The notes under the pieces: generated by a model
Told to the model about the DNA's origin: nothing
Seen by the model: only the letters and a program-made list of their open reading frames with translations
The model's database searches: none
Shown here: positions 1-8,395 of the stretch, piece after piece
Layout: every line of letters begins with the position of its first letter
Numbering within the stretch: position 1 is the first letter of the stretch
Assembly (NCBI GenBank): GCA_900556745.1
Contig: USPU01000003.1
Coordinates: 1 to 34,493, forward strand
DNA: 34,493 nt
Reading direction: 5' to 3'
Source of the DNA: an uncultured Veillonellaceae bacterium
Lineage (GTDB): Bacteria > Bacillota > Negativicutes > Veillonellales > Negativicoccaceae
Position numbers and translations under genes: made by a program

Positions 1-23
1 GTTTTAAGTAAGGACGTGCGGTG

Positions 24-992
24 ATGGAAAACACGCGCGTGCACATGACGGAAGTGCTGCGCCGGTGGGGGATATGGCTCGTTACCGTTTGCTGGCTGGT
101 CATGGCGACGATTGTTCCCGCGGCAGCGGCGGCCGATGTAGCGACAGCGGAGCGATCGCCGTTATGGCCGAAAGCGACGGATACTCTGCCGGTGGAGCAG
201 GGGTTGGTGCCGAGTCAGCCTAATCATCAGCCTTCGCCGCGGCAGACCGGTCCCGCGCAGACAGGCGCTGCCACCGACAATGTCTCGACGGCGCCTGTGA
301 CAACGCCCTATCCGGCACTGCGCGGCGATATTTATGCGCAGGATTTCGCGGGCATTTTGTCGCGCACAACGGTCCAAAAAATCCGCTCCGTCGGGCGCGC
401 TTTGGAAGATAAAACCGGCGCCCAGGTCGTAGTAGCGACCATGCCGAGTATTCCCGACGGGGATATGCAAATGTATGCGACCGAGCTGTTTCGGCGCTGG
501 GGGATCGGCAATAAAGCGAAGAACAACGGAATTTTGCTTTTGGTCGTGCCGTCCGCCAAACAGGTGCGTATTGAGGTCGGTTACGGCATGGAAGGCGCCC
601 TCAATGACGCGAAAGCGGGCGAGATTTTAGATCGCTACTTTGTTCCCTACGCTAAGCAAAATCAATTCGAGCAGGGCATCTTGCAAACCTACGGCGCTTT
701 GGTCGGCGTGACGATGCAGGAATACGGTATCACGGAGAAAGATTTAGGCACGCCGGGACGGGTCGAGAAACCGGAACGGCAAAGCGGTTCCGTATGGCCG
801 CTGGCGTTTTTGATCGGGGTTCTGATGTTGGACGGGATCTTTAATCGCGGTCGTCTGACGCGTATCCTGCTGCTGATGTTCTTCTCGCGCGGCGGCGGGG
901 GAGGTTCCGGCGGTGGTGGCGGCTTCGGGGGCGGTTTTCGCGGTGGCGGAGGCGGCAGCTCCGGTGGCGGCGGCGCCGGCCGATCATGGTAA
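24..992 (+). CDS. TPM-domain (YgcG-like) membrane protein
   Basis: The protein has an N-terminal signal/anchor segment (hydrophobic run near residues 15-37 ending in an Ala-rich stretch) and a Pro/Thr/Gln-rich linker. A TPM domain follows at about residues 100-240; it contains the typical run in which a two-subunit hydrolase-like fold is followed by a GYGMEG motif. A second membrane segment lies near residue 260, and the tail is almost pure Gly/Ser with a few Phe/Arg. This order (signal, TPM, TM, Gly-rich tail) is characteristic of the YgcG family, which usually sits next to lemA. A lemA stop could be the TAA at 5-7, but the upstream gene is outside the window. A GTG at 21 is an alternative start; I prefer ATG 24 because AAGGA at 10-14 is then 9 bases away. 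The biochemical role of the family is poorly defined; some members are reported as phosphatases or photosystem-repair factors. Confidence 0.85.
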   Translation: MENTRVHMTEVLRRWGIWLVTVCWLVMATIVPAAAAADVATAERSPLWPKATDTLPVEQGLVPSQPNHQPSPRQTGPAQTGAATDNVSTAPVTTPYPALRGDIYAQDFAGILSRTTVQKIRSVGRALEDKTGAQVVVATMPSIPDGDMQMYATELFRRWGIGNKAKNNGILLLVVPSAKQVRIEVGYGMEGALNDAKAGEILDRYFVPYAKQNQFEQGILQTYGALVGVTMQEYGITEKDLGTPGRVEKPERQSGSVWPLAFLIGVLMLDGIFNRGRLTRILLLMFFSRGGGGGSGGGGGFGGGFRGGGGGSSGGGGAGRSW

Positions 993-996
993 GTTG

Positions 997-1020
997 AGGC
1001 GGAGATCACTCCGCCTTTTT
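997..1020 (+). terminator. Rho-independent terminator after the TPM gene
   Basis: A 7-8 bp GC-rich stem (GGCGGAG / CTCCGCC) with loop ATCA is followed by five T. It starts five bases after the stop codon of the TPM gene. Confidence 0.85.
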
Positions 1021-1134
1021 GATTGCAGTTGGAAAAATGATTTTGCGCAGTGACCGCGCCGCTTAAGTTTACATCACAGGTTTACTTTGTTAGAATAGAT
1101 GTAATTATATTCACGTGGAAAAGCATCCTCTCAA

Positions 1135-1163
1135 TTGACAATAAAGGGTAGAATCGCTATAAT
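1135..1163 (+). promoter_or_regulatory. Consensus sigma-A promoter of yceD-rpmF
   Basis: TTGACA at 1135-1140, a spacer of exactly 17 bases and TATAAT at 1158-1163 give a perfect vegetative consensus. Transcription should start near 1170, leaving only about 13 bases of leader before the yceD start at 1183. This also shows that the longer reading frame opening at TTG 1135 is not the true gene start. Confidence 0.9.
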
Positions 1164-1182
1164 AAGAAAGTCGAGGTTCAGC

Positions 1183-1689
1183 ATGAAAGTATCCATTGAT
1201 GCCGCCATCGCTCATCCCGGAGAACGTATTGCGTATGCGTTTACCTTACCGCAGAAAGAATTCGCGGATGATCCGGAATTGCAAGGCTTATTGGCGCCCG
1301 TGGAAATCCGCGGTGAATATTGGTATGATGGGGAACGCTTGCATTGGGAAGGGGAACTGACCACTCGCATGCAAGGCGTTTGTACACGTTGCTTGGATGA
1401 ATTTGAACGGGAGATCCGCGTGCCCGTTTATGAACGATTTGTCCGTGAACCGGAAAAAGATGCGGATGCACTTGGATACGACGGCCTGACCGTGGATGTA
1501 CGATCTCTTGTTCGGGATACGTTGCTCATTGAGGAGCCGGTTCAAGTGCTGTGTCGGGAAGATTGTCAAGGTCTTTGTCCGCACTGCGGAACGAATTTAA
1601 ATGAAGGATCTTGCGATTGCAGCGACACGGAAATCGACCCTCGCTGGGCGGCTCTGGCTGCCTGGAAGCAAAGTAGCAGGAACGAGTAA
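1183..1689 (+). CDS. yceD: YceD family (DUF177) protein
   Basis: This 168-residue acidic protein carries two cysteine groups: a CTRC pair near residue 65 and a C-terminal cluster of the form CREDC...CPHC...CDC. That is the usual DUF177 layout, which suggests metal binding. DUF177 genes sit directly upstream of rpmF across bacteria, as here (15-base gap). The family has been tied to 23S rRNA accumulation, so a role in large-subunit assembly is likely but not proven by sequence. The start ATG 1183 was chosen because it lies downstream of the perfect promoter and has GAGGT five bases upstream. No plsX or fapR follows, unlike in many Firmicutes. Confidence 0.92.
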   Translation: MKVSIDAAIAHPGERIAYAFTLPQKEFADDPELQGLLAPVEIRGEYWYDGERLHWEGELTTRMQGVCTRCLDEFEREIRVPVYERFVREPEKDADALGYDGLTVDVRSLVRDTLLIEEPVQVLCREDCQGLCPHCGTNLNEGSCDCSDTEIDPRWAALAAWKQSSRNE

Positions 1690-1704
1690 AGAGGAGGTGC
1701 AACC

Positions 1705-1881
1705 ATGGCAGTACCGAAGCGTAAAATGTCGAAAAGTCGTCGCGATCGTCGTCGCGCGAACTGGAAATTGACGGCCCCGGGCTTGATTGAATGCCCGCAG
1801 TGCCACGAGATGATCATGCCGCACCGTGTGTGCAAATATTGTGGTCATTACAAAGGCAAAGCCGTAATGGATGTGCAGTAA
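1705..1881 (+). CDS. rpmF: 50S ribosomal protein L32
   Basis: A 58-residue protein opens with [17 protein letters not shown], the hallmark N-terminus of L32. It carries two zinc-ribbon pairs, CPQC and CKYC, near residues 30 and 43, so it is the zinc-binding (C+) form. A strong GAGGAGG lies 9 bases before the ATG. It is co-transcribed with yceD from the 1135 promoter and ends at a strong bidirectional terminator. Confidence 0.97.
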   Translation: MAVPKRKMSKSRRDRRRANWKLTAPGLIECPQCHEMIMPHRVCKYCGHYKGKAVMDVQ

Positions 1882-1888
1882 GGACGAC

Positions 1889-1920
1889 AAAAAAGGAATG
1901 GAGACTTCCATTCCTTTTTT
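1889..1920. terminator. Bidirectional terminator between rpmF and the TPR gene
   Basis: An 8 bp stem (GGAATGGA / TCCATTCC, loop GACT) is flanked by six A on the left and seven T on the right. It can end transcription of rpmF on the plus strand and of the convergent TPR lipoprotein gene on the minus strand. Confidence 0.85.
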
Positions 1921-1941
1921 TATACTGTCTCGTAAGACGGA

Positions 1942-2532
1942 TTATAGAACAAGCTTTTGAAAACGCGCGTTTTCATGAAATAAGCGGAAGTGATCCTGCG
2001 AGCGCGCCGCATCGGCAACGGTCGGATCCGCTGCCATCGCGCGCTCTAAATAGTTAAGCGCCGGCTCTGTTTCACCGCGATCGGCGTAAATCGTCGCGAT
2101 ACCGTACAATGTCCAAGCGTTTTTCGGCTCCTTTTTCAGCACGTTTTGAAAATGGGTGAGGGCGTCGTCAAGTTGTCCTTGTAACTTATAATACATGGCC
2201 CAATTATATTCGACGGCGGGAATCCCGGGCGCCAGATCGGAGGCGCGCGTCAGATCGTTGCGCGCTTCTTCGTAACGCCCATCCAACGCGCGTACCAAAC
2301 CGCGATCGGCGTACGCGCGGTAATCCTGCGGGGCGACTTTGATCGCTTCCGTAAAATGTGTTTCGGCAGCGGCGTAATTTCCCGCCTGCATGCTTGTGAC
2401 GCCTTCTCGCCAAGCGGGCGGCGGTTGCGGGACGGTTTGCGCGGCGTTTGTCGCCGCGGTTGGTGCGGGCGGCGCATCCTGGCCGCAGCCGCTCAGACAA
2501 AGACAAAGCAGAATGACAAATAAGTAGGGCAT
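1942..2532 (-). CDS. TPR-repeat lipoprotein
   Basis: The N-terminus is a lipoprotein signal peptide with lipobox LSGC (Cys near residue 16). A Pro/Ala/Thr-rich linker follows, then about four tetratricopeptide repeats across residues 45-185, recognisable by W/Y...A...Y..A...F..A and P.....Y spacing. It is probably a surface-anchored or membrane-anchored scaffold; no enzymatic domain is visible and the partner is unknown. Two adjacent ATG codons exist (2535 and 2532). The second is preferred because GGGAGG is then 5 rather than 2 bases away. The gene is convergent with rpmF and divergent from nhaA, and appears monocistronic. Confidence 0.85.
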   Translation of the reverse strand: MPYLFVILLCLCLSGCGQDAPPAPTAATNAAQTVPQPPPAWREGVTSMQAGNYAAAETHFTEAIKVAPQDYRAYADRGLVRALDGRYEEARNDLTRASDLAPGIPAVEYNWAMYYKLQGQLDDALTHFQNVLKKEPKNAWTLYGIATIYADRGETEPALNYLERAMAADPTVADAARSQDHFRLFHENARFQKLVL

Positions 2533-2675
2533 CATTGCCTCCCATATGGAAATAGTTTATACAAAAAATAAAAGCGTATTTATATTATAATTATACATGA
2601 GTTATACTGGTACTATGTCGGTACGTATTATGAATGATGCGGATACTCTGCCGGCGCGTAAAGGCGGTTGAGAAG

Positions 2676-3857
2676 ATGACGGGATTGAAAAAGATTATTC
2701 AGGCGGATGCGTCGAGCGGGATTCTGCTGATGATCGCATCTGCATTCGGACTGATCGTTGCGAATAGCAGTCTGGCTGGTTCCTATTTCAGCTTTTTGAA
2801 TCAGCCTTTCGGCGGTCTTACACCTTTACTTTGGATCAATGATCTCTTGATGGCGTTTTTCTTTTTATACGTCGGCCTGGAAATTAAACGTGAAATCTAT
2901 GAGGGTGATTTGAGGGAACGTTCCGCACGCATGTTGCCTGGGATTGCCGCTTTCTGCGGTTTAGTCGTTCCGTCAGCGATTTACCTTATTTTTAATCCGT
3001 TGGGAAGTGATACGGCGCACGGCTGGGCGATTCCGGCTGCGACCGATATCGCATTTGCGTTAGGCGTTTTGGCATTGCTGGGGAAACGCGTGCCGCGTTC
3101 GCTTAAAATTTTCTTGACGGCGTTGGCGATTATTGATGATTTATTGGCGATTTTAATTATTGCATTTTTTTATACGAATGAAGTGGCGTTCACCTATCTT
3201 CTGGTGGGCGCGGTCATAGTGGCGATGTTGCTCTTTTTAAATCGTCGTCAGGTGGGTAACGCCGTGCCGTATGCCATATTGGGCTCTATTTTATGGTATT
3301 GCTTCCTGCGTTCCGGCGTGCATGCCACGATTGCAGGCGTTGTTTTGGCGCTGACGATTCCGCTGACCGCAAAGACGAAATCGGGCGGCGTGATGCATAT
3401 TCTCGACGCCTGGATGGGAGCATTGCATTTGCCTGTGTTTTTCATCATCTTGCCGATCTTCGGATTTGCGAATGCCGGTGTGTCGTTCAATGGTTTCCAT
3501 TGGGGCGACCTTTTGGATCCGGTAGTGCTCGGCATCGCCTTAGGTTTATTCGTCGGTAAACAGATCGGAGTCTTCGCCGCGTTTTACGGTTTGGTAAAAA
3601 CGGGTTATGCGGGCATGCTTACCGGCGCTCGTTGGGAGCATGTGTACGGTTGTTCCATTTTATGCGGGATTGGCTTTACCATGGGACTTTTCGTCACGAT
3701 GTTGGCGTTTGTCAATCCGGCGTTTCAAGATCAGGCTAAAATCGGTATATTTGCCGGATCGCTTCTCTCGGCTTTGGCCGGCTACGGTGTGTTGGCGCAT
3801 GCCGCGCGTAAGACCGATCCGAGTGAGCAACGACCGACATTGGGCGGGCAGATGTAA
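2676..3857 (+). CDS. nhaA: Na+/H+ antiporter NhaA
   Basis: This 393-residue polytopic membrane protein exchanges protons for sodium across the cytoplasmic membrane. The functional aspartates are visible: [10 protein letters not shown] carries D124, and AIIDDLLAI carries the D154/D155 pair, matching E. coli D133, D163 and D164 with a constant offset. The family signature [12 protein letters not shown] is also present. I start at ATG 2676 because the product then aligns with the E. coli N-terminus (the conserved DAS at residues 11-13), and AAGGCGG lies 8 bases upstream. In-frame ATGs at 2634 and 2637 would add 14 residues without family support. The 130 AT-rich bases upstream separate it from the divergent TPR gene; no confident promoter was found there. 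Confidence 0.95.
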   Translation: MTGLKKIIQADASSGILLMIASAFGLIVANSSLAGSYFSFLNQPFGGLTPLLWINDLLMAFFFLYVGLEIKREIYEGDLRERSARMLPGIAAFCGLVVPSAIYLIFNPLGSDTAHGWAIPAATDIAFALGVLALLGKRVPRSLKIFLTALAIIDDLLAILIIAFFYTNEVAFTYLLVGAVIVAMLLFLNRRQVGNAVPYAILGSILWYCFLRSGVHATIAGVVLALTIPLTAKTKSGGVMHILDAWMGALHLPVFFIILPIFGFANAGVSFNGFHWGDLLDPVVLGIALGLFVGKQIGVFAAFYGLVKTGYAGMLTGARWEHVYGCSILCGIGFTMGLFVTMLAFVNPAFQDQAKIGIFAGSLLSALAGYGVLAHAARKTDPSEQRPTLGGQM

Positions 3858-3867
3858 CGGGTATAAT
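3840..3867 (+). promoter_or_regulatory. Probable tyrS promoter
   Basis: TTGGGC, a 16-base spacer and a perfect TATAAT at 3862-3867 overlap the 3' end of nhaA. The predicted leader is about 35 bases, too short for the T-box that precedes many Firmicute aminoacyl-tRNA synthetase genes. Confidence 0.6.
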
Positions 3868-3908
3868 ATTATTCAGCAGTAGTTTAACAATGGTAGTGGA
3901 GGCAGCAG

Positions 3909-5111
3909 ATGAAATCGGTAGAAGAACAGTTAGCGCAAATGAGTTTCGGTGCGGCGGAAATTTTGCCGCTGGATGAATTACGTAAAAAATTGGAGCGTGC
4001 GGTTGCAACGAATACGCCGCTGCGGGTTAAATTGGGTTTAGATCCTTCCGCGCCGGATATTCACCTCGGACACACGGTAGTCTTGCGCAAACTCAAACAG
4101 TTTCAGGACTTGGGACATCAGATCGTTTTGATCATCGGCGACTTTACGGGCCGTATCGGCGATCCAAGCGGCAAAAGCACGGCGCGTAAACCGTTAACGG
4201 AAGAACAGGTCTTGGCCAATGCGAAGACGTACGAAGATCAAATTTTCAAAATTTTAGATCGTGATAAAACGGAAGTTCATTTCAACAGCGAATGGCTCGG
4301 TAAAATGAACTTTGCCGACGTTTTGACGCTCGCGGCGAAATATACGGTTGCCCGCATGTTGGAACGCGATGACTTCCAAAAACGTTATACCGAAGGACGG
4401 CCGATTTCGCTGCATGAATTTATGTACCCGCTGATGCAGGGTTACGACTCGATCGCGATCAAAGCGGATATCGAATTCGGCGGTACCGACCAGAAGTTTA
4501 ACCTGATTGTCGGCCGTCATTTGCAAAGCGAAACCGGTATGGAGCCGCAGGTCGTTATCACGATGCCGCTTTTGGAAGGTTTGGACGGCGTCCAGAAGAT
4601 GAGCAAGAGCCTCGGCAACTACATCGGTATCGATGAAGAGCCGACGGAAATGTACGGCAAAGCGATGTCGATTCCGGACGAATTGATGGCGCGCTACTTC
4701 ATGTTGGTGACGGATATGCCGCGCGAAGAGCAGGAACAACTGGCGCAGGGTCTCAAAGACGGCAGCGTTCATCCGCGCGACGCCAAAATGCTGCTCGCCA
4801 AAACGATTGTCGAACTGTACCATGGCGCCGCGGCGGCTGAAGCGGCGGAACAGGAATTTGTCCGCGTTTTCCAGGAACGCGATCTGCCGAGCGAGATTGA
4901 AGAACTTTCGATTGATGCGGGTGAAGTCTGGTTGCCGCAATTGTTAAATACGGCCGGCATGGTCTCGAGCAACAGTGAAGGTAAACGCATGATTCAACAG
5001 GGATCCGTTCGCGTCAACGGCGAAAAGGTCACCGAAGAAAATTACACATTACAAAACGATGATGTTTTACAGGTCGGTAAGCGTAAATATCGTCGTATTC
5101 GTTTGGGTTAA
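3909..5111 (+). CDS. tyrS: Tyrosyl-tRNA synthetase
   Basis: This 400-residue class I synthetase charges tRNA-Tyr. It shows the HIGH-type signature as HLGH near residue 52, a second conserved block with [11 protein letters not shown] and DQKFN, and the KMSKS loop near residue 233. A C-terminal S4 RNA-binding domain ends in [13 protein letters not shown] sits 6 bases before the ATG. The short form with HLGH and an early S4 tail resembles the TyrZ-like subgroup rather than the E. coli type. It stands alone between nhaA and a terminator, with no T-box leader. Confidence 0.96.
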   Translation: MKSVEEQLAQMSFGAAEILPLDELRKKLERAVATNTPLRVKLGLDPSAPDIHLGHTVVLRKLKQFQDLGHQIVLIIGDFTGRIGDPSGKSTARKPLTEEQVLANAKTYEDQIFKILDRDKTEVHFNSEWLGKMNFADVLTLAAKYTVARMLERDDFQKRYTEGRPISLHEFMYPLMQGYDSIAIKADIEFGGTDQKFNLIVGRHLQSETGMEPQVVITMPLLEGLDGVQKMSKSLGNYIGIDEEPTEMYGKAMSIPDELMARYFMLVTDMPREEQEQLAQGLKDGSVHPRDAKMLLAKTIVELYHGAAAAEAAEQEFVRVFQERDLPSEIEELSIDAGEVWLPQLLNTAGMVSSNSEGKRMIQQGSVRVNGEKVTEENYTLQNDDVLQVGKRKYRRIRLG

Positions 5112-5121
5112 AACCGTCATT

Positions 5122-5148
5122 AAAAGGAGCTCGCATGAGCTCTTTTTT
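5122..5148 (+). terminator. Rho-independent terminator after tyrS
   Basis: GAGCTC, loop GCAT, GAGCTC, then six T, preceded by four A. It lies about 10 bases after the tyrS stop. Confidence 0.8.
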
Positions 5149-5210
5149 GTATGCAAAAACAGGATAGCTGAACGAACTTTATGCAAATCTTGAAAGTCGA
5201 TCAATAGTGC

Positions 5211-5239
5211 TTGACAGAAATTTAAATAGAATATACTAT
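5211..5239 (+). promoter_or_regulatory. ppsA promoter
   Basis: A consensus TTGACA at 5211-5216 is followed after 17 bases by TACTAT (5234-5239); the overlapping TATACT at 5232 would give a 15-base spacer. The -10 region is embedded in the left arm of the inverted repeat described separately, so binding there should block RNA polymerase. Confidence 0.75.
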
Positions 5240-5266
5240 AAACTTGACTTTGATATATAGTATACT
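5230..5266 (+). promoter_or_regulatory. Inverted repeat over ppsA promoter, candidate CcpN operator
   Basis: AATATACTATA (5230-5240) and TATAGTATACT (5256-5266) are inverted copies differing at one position, separated by 15 bases. The left arm overlaps the -10 box and the right arm lies just past the start site. The sequence TTTGATATATA (5249-5259), partly inside the right arm, fits the B. subtilis CcpN motif as I remember it (TRTGHYATAYW) at 10 of 11 positions. A ccpN homologue is encoded directly downstream of ppsA. Assignment to CcpN is an inference. Confidence 0.5.
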
Positions 5267-5299
5267 CTTTTACTGTTCGGGTTTTGAAAGGAGAGCAAA

Positions 5300-7687
5300 A
5301 TGGATAAAGAGAAAGCGTATGTACTTTGGTTTGACGACTTGCGTCGTTCGGACGTCGATTTAGTCGGCGGCAAATCATCTTCCCTGGGGGAACTTACCTC
5401 GCAGACGAAGGTACCGGTACCGTACGGTTTTGCCACGACGGCGCACGGCTATCGTTACTTTATGGAAGAATCCGGCGCGGATGCCAAAGTAAAAGAATTG
5501 CTTGAAAATTTGACGGATGTGGAAGACTCGGCGCAGTTGCGTGATGTTTGCGCGCAAATTCGCGAAGCGATCATGGCCGTAAAAATGCCGCAGGAATTGC
5601 AAGATGCCATCGGCAATGCCTACGATGAATTAGCGAAAAAAGTCGGCGAAAAGACGCCGTTTGTAGCGGTTCGTTCCAGCGCGACGGCGGAAGATTTACC
5701 TGACGCCAGCTTTGCCGGTCAGCAGGATACCTATTTGAACGTCAAAGGCAAAAAAGAAGTGATTGCCCGCGTTAAAGAATGCTACGCTTCCACCTTCACC
5801 GACCGCGCTGTGTACTACCGTGTAAAACAGGGCTTCGATCATCTCGAAGTGGCGCTTTCGGCCGTCGTTCAAATGATGGTATTCTCGGAAGCATCGGGCG
5901 TTATGTTTACGGTTGATCTGGCTACCGGCAATGATCAAAACATCATGATTGAAGGCGCTTGGGGCTTGGGCGAATACGTTGTTCAGGGTACGGTAACGCC
6001 GGACAGCTTCCTTGTCAACAAACAGGATCTCACGATCACGGAAAAACATATCAACGAAAAACCGATTATGCTCACCCGCAAACCGGGCAGCGGCGTCATC
6101 GAACAGAACGTCGCTCCGGAAAAAGCGAAACAGCAGGTTATTTCCGACGAACAGGTCGTAGAACTCGCGCGCTATGCGCTGGCGATTGAGAAACACTACG
6201 GCTGCTACATGGATATCGAATGGGGCGTCGATGAACGCGACGGCTCGATCAAGATTCTCCAGGCGCGTCCGGAAACCGTTTGGTCGAAGAAAAATAAAGA
6301 AAAGAAGCAGGACAATCCGGCGGAAGCCGATTATACGACAGATCGTAAACCGCTCTTGAAAGGCTTGCCGGCCAGCCCGGGACGCGTGGGCGGTAAAGCG
6401 CACGTCATCTTGGATCCGGCGTTGATTGATACGTTCAAAGAAGGCGAAATTCTGATCACGAAAATGACCGCGCCCGACTGGGTTCCGGCCATGAAGAAGG
6501 CGAAAGCGATTGTTACCGATGCGGGCGGCATGACCTGCCACGCGTCGATCGTTAGCCGCGAATTGGGCATTCCGTGTATTGTCGGTACGCAGAGCCGCGG
6601 CGATGCGGCGACGCAAACGATTCAGGACAGCGCGATGATTACAGTCGATGCGACGAACGGTATCGTTTATGACGGCCTGATCGAAGACCTCGTTAAACAA
6701 CCGCAAGCAACGGAACAGACCGCGGTAGCGGCGGAATATTTCCCGGCGACCGGCACGAAAGTATACATGAACCTCGGCGATCCGGACTTGGCGGAAAAAC
6801 ACGGGCAGTTGCCGTGTGACGGCATCGGTCTGATGCGCGAAGAATTTATCTGGACCACCTTCATTCACGAACATCCGTTGTACCTGATCGAAATCGGTCA
6901 TCCGGAACGTGTGGTCGACAGTTTGGCGGACGGCATTCGCAAAGTGTGCCAGGCGATGGCGCCGCGTCCGGTCACCTTGCGTTTCAGCGATTTCAAATCG
7001 AGTGAATACCGCGACCTCAAAGGCGGCGACAAATATGAACCGCATGAACCGAGCGCGCTCTTAGGCTGGCGCGGCGCGTCGCGGTATTACGACCCCACCT
7101 ATATCGAAGCATTCAAATTGGAATTGGCGGCGGTTCGCAAAGTACGTGAAGAATACGGCTTCAAGAATTTGAACGTCATGATCCCGTTCTGCCGTACTGT
7201 GGAAGAAGCTCGCATTATCACCGACTTGATGGCGGCCGAAGGCTTGCGTCGCGGTCCGGACTTCAAAGTTTGGCTGATGGCGGAAATTCCTTCCAACATT
7301 ATTTTGGCGGATCAGTTCAATGAATTTGTGGACGGCTATTCGATCGGCTCGAACGATCTCACGATGCTGATACTCGGTTGCGATCGCGATAACGATACCG
7401 TTTCGCACATTTACGATGAACGCAATCTGGCAGTACGTCGTGCCATTCGCCACTTGATCGAAACGGCGCATCGTGACGGTAAAACCGTTTCGATTTGCGG
7501 GCAAGCGCCGTCGGTATATCCTGACTTCACGGCATTCCTGATCAGTCAAGGCATCGATTCCGTATCGGTTAACCCGGATATGGTCAAAGCGACCAAGAAA
7601 ATGGTCGCGCAACTGGAACAACGTATTTTGTTGGATGCGGTGACCGGCAAAGGTCGCGTGCCCAATCAGGAAGAACTTAAATGGTAA
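5300..7687 (+). CDS. ppsA: Phosphoenolpyruvate synthase
   Basis: This 795-residue enzyme (pyruvate, water dikinase) converts pyruvate and ATP to PEP, AMP and phosphate, the entry to gluconeogenesis. It has the N-terminal ATP-grasp nucleotide-binding domain (residues 10-340, with VGGKSSSLGEL, VRSSATAEDLPDASFAGQQ and a QARPET end). The central phosphohistidine domain contains GGMTCHASIVSRELG, with catalytic His414 and the regulatory Thr412. The C-terminal PEP-binding barrel contains GSNDLT and the catalytic-Cys motif SICGQ. Residue numbers match E. coli PpsA (His421, Thr419) with a constant offset. Length is normal. AAAGGAGAG precedes the ATG. The next two genes encode a CcpN-type repressor and the dedicated PEP-synthase kinase/pyrophosphorylase, which supports the assignment over a general PEP-utilising enzyme. 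Confidence 0.95.
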   Translation: MDKEKAYVLWFDDLRRSDVDLVGGKSSSLGELTSQTKVPVPYGFATTAHGYRYFMEESGADAKVKELLENLTDVEDSAQLRDVCAQIREAIMAVKMPQELQDAIGNAYDELAKKVGEKTPFVAVRSSATAEDLPDASFAGQQDTYLNVKGKKEVIARVKECYASTFTDRAVYYRVKQGFDHLEVALSAVVQMMVFSEASGVMFTVDLATGNDQNIMIEGAWGLGEYVVQGTVTPDSFLVNKQDLTITEKHINEKPIMLTRKPGSGVIEQNVAPEKAKQQVISDEQVVELARYALAIEKHYGCYMDIEWGVDERDGSIKILQARPETVWSKKNKEKKQDNPAEADYTTDRKPLLKGLPASPGRVGGKAHVILDPALIDTFKEGEILITKMTAPDWVPAMKKAKAIVTDAGGMTCHASIVSRELGIPCIVGTQSRGDAATQTIQDSAMITVDATNGIVYDGLIEDLVKQPQATEQTAVAAEYFPATGTKVYMNLGDPDLAEKHGQLPCDGIGLMREEFIWTTFIHEHPLYLIEIGHPERVVDSLADGIRKVCQAMAPRPVTLRFSDFKSSEYRDLKGGDKYEPHEPSALLGWRGASRYYDPTYIEAFKLELAAVRKVREEYGFKNLNVMIPFCRTVEEARIITDLMAAEGLRRGPDFKVWLMAEIPSNIILADQFNEFVDGYSIGSNDLTMLILGCDRDNDTVSHIYDERNLAVRRAIRHLIETAHRDGKTVSICGQAPSVYPDFTAFLISQGIDSVSVNPDMVKATKKMVAQLEQRILLDAVTGKGRVPNQEELKW

Positions 7688-7689
7688 TA

Positions 7690-7718
7690 AAAAAATGCCC
7701 CGTAACGGGGCATTTTTT
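7690..7718 (+). terminator. Terminator between ppsA and ccpN
   Basis: An ATGCCCCG / CGGGGCAT stem with a 3-base loop (TAA) has A-runs before and six T after. A TATAAT at 7720-7725 immediately after the T-run may be a -10 for ccpN, but no good -35 is visible because that position falls in the hairpin. Confidence 0.85.
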
Positions 7719-7747
7719 GTATAATAGAGTTAGGTGGTGAGAACGAA

Positions 7748-8395
7748 GTGCTTTCGGAGAGACAGGAAAAAATCGCCGAAATGGTGCGTGAGGACGGACC
7801 GATCTCGGGCCATGCGATCGCGAAACGTCTGTCGGTAACGCGGGCAGCGTTGCGCAGTGATCTTGCGATTTTAACGATGCTGGGGATTTTAGACGCGCGG
7901 CCGAAGATGGGATATTTCTATGTCGGAAACGAATCGGATAATCTCCTGGCCGATCAAATTCGCTCGATGACAGTTTCGCAATGCTTGTCACAACCGGTTA
8001 TGGTGCCTCAGGACGCGTCCGCGTATGATGCGATTGTGACGATGTTTACGGAAGACGTGGGAACTTTATTTGTCGGCACGCAACAGGAATTGGCGGGGGT
8101 TATTTCGCGCAAAGACCTCCTTAAAGCAGCTATGGGCAAACGAGAACTCACTACCCTGCCGGTGCGGTTGGTCATGACGTCCAGCAGTCGTCTGATTTAT
8201 GTGGAAATGAATGACGATGTGTTATCGGCGGCCCAAAAAATGATTGATTACGAGGTGGATTGTCTGCCGGTAGTCGATGTTACGGAAAAGGCGGGCGAAA
8301 AAATCTATCGGGTGCGCGGCCGTATTTCCAAGACGGGGATGACCCGTTTGTTGGTGGATATCGGTCGAGGCAAGGGAAGAGGAGTGAAAAAATGA
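7748..8395 (+). CDS. ccpN: CcpN-like HTH/CBS transcriptional repressor
   Basis: The 215-residue product has an N-terminal winged-helix domain (residues 1-60) with an LSVTRAALRSDLAILTMLG recognition segment, then GYFY and two CBS domains (about 75-130 and 140-205). The line-up with B. subtilis CcpN (YqzB) is strong throughout, for example in DAI.TMF.EDVGTLFV and SRKDLL. In B. subtilis CcpN represses gluconeogenic genes (gapB, pckA) and its CBS domains sense nucleotides. Here its neighbour ppsA makes that the likely target. The start is GTG 7748 with AGGTGG 10 bases upstream. The stop overlaps the ppsR start as ATGA, so the two are translationally coupled. Confidence 0.9.
   Translation: MLSERQEKIAEMVREDGPISGHAIAKRLSVTRAALRSDLAILTMLGILDARPKMGYFYVGNESDNLLADQIRSMTVSQCLSQPVMVPQDASAYDAIVTMFTEDVGTLFVGTQQELAGVISRKDLLKAAMGKRELTTLPVRLVMTSSSRLIYVEMNDDVLSAAQKMIDYEVDCLPVVDVTEKAGEKIYRVRGRISKTGMTRLLVDIGRGKGRGVKK

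Noticed and set aside
892..985. G-rich low-complexity tract in the TPM gene as a repeat element
   Set aside because: The tract encodes the Gly/Ser-rich tail normal for this family and stays in frame to the stop codon.
1135..1182. Earlier TTG start for yceD
   Set aside because: This TTG is the first half of the -35 hexamer TTGACA of a perfect promoter, so it lies upstream of the transcription start.
5696..7045. Long open frame antisense to ppsA
   Set aside because: It is a codon-bias shadow of a well-conserved gene; composition is Arg/Phe/Asp-rich with no domain pattern and no ribosome site. Similar antisense frames over tyrS, nrdD, gap and eno were rejected for the same reason.
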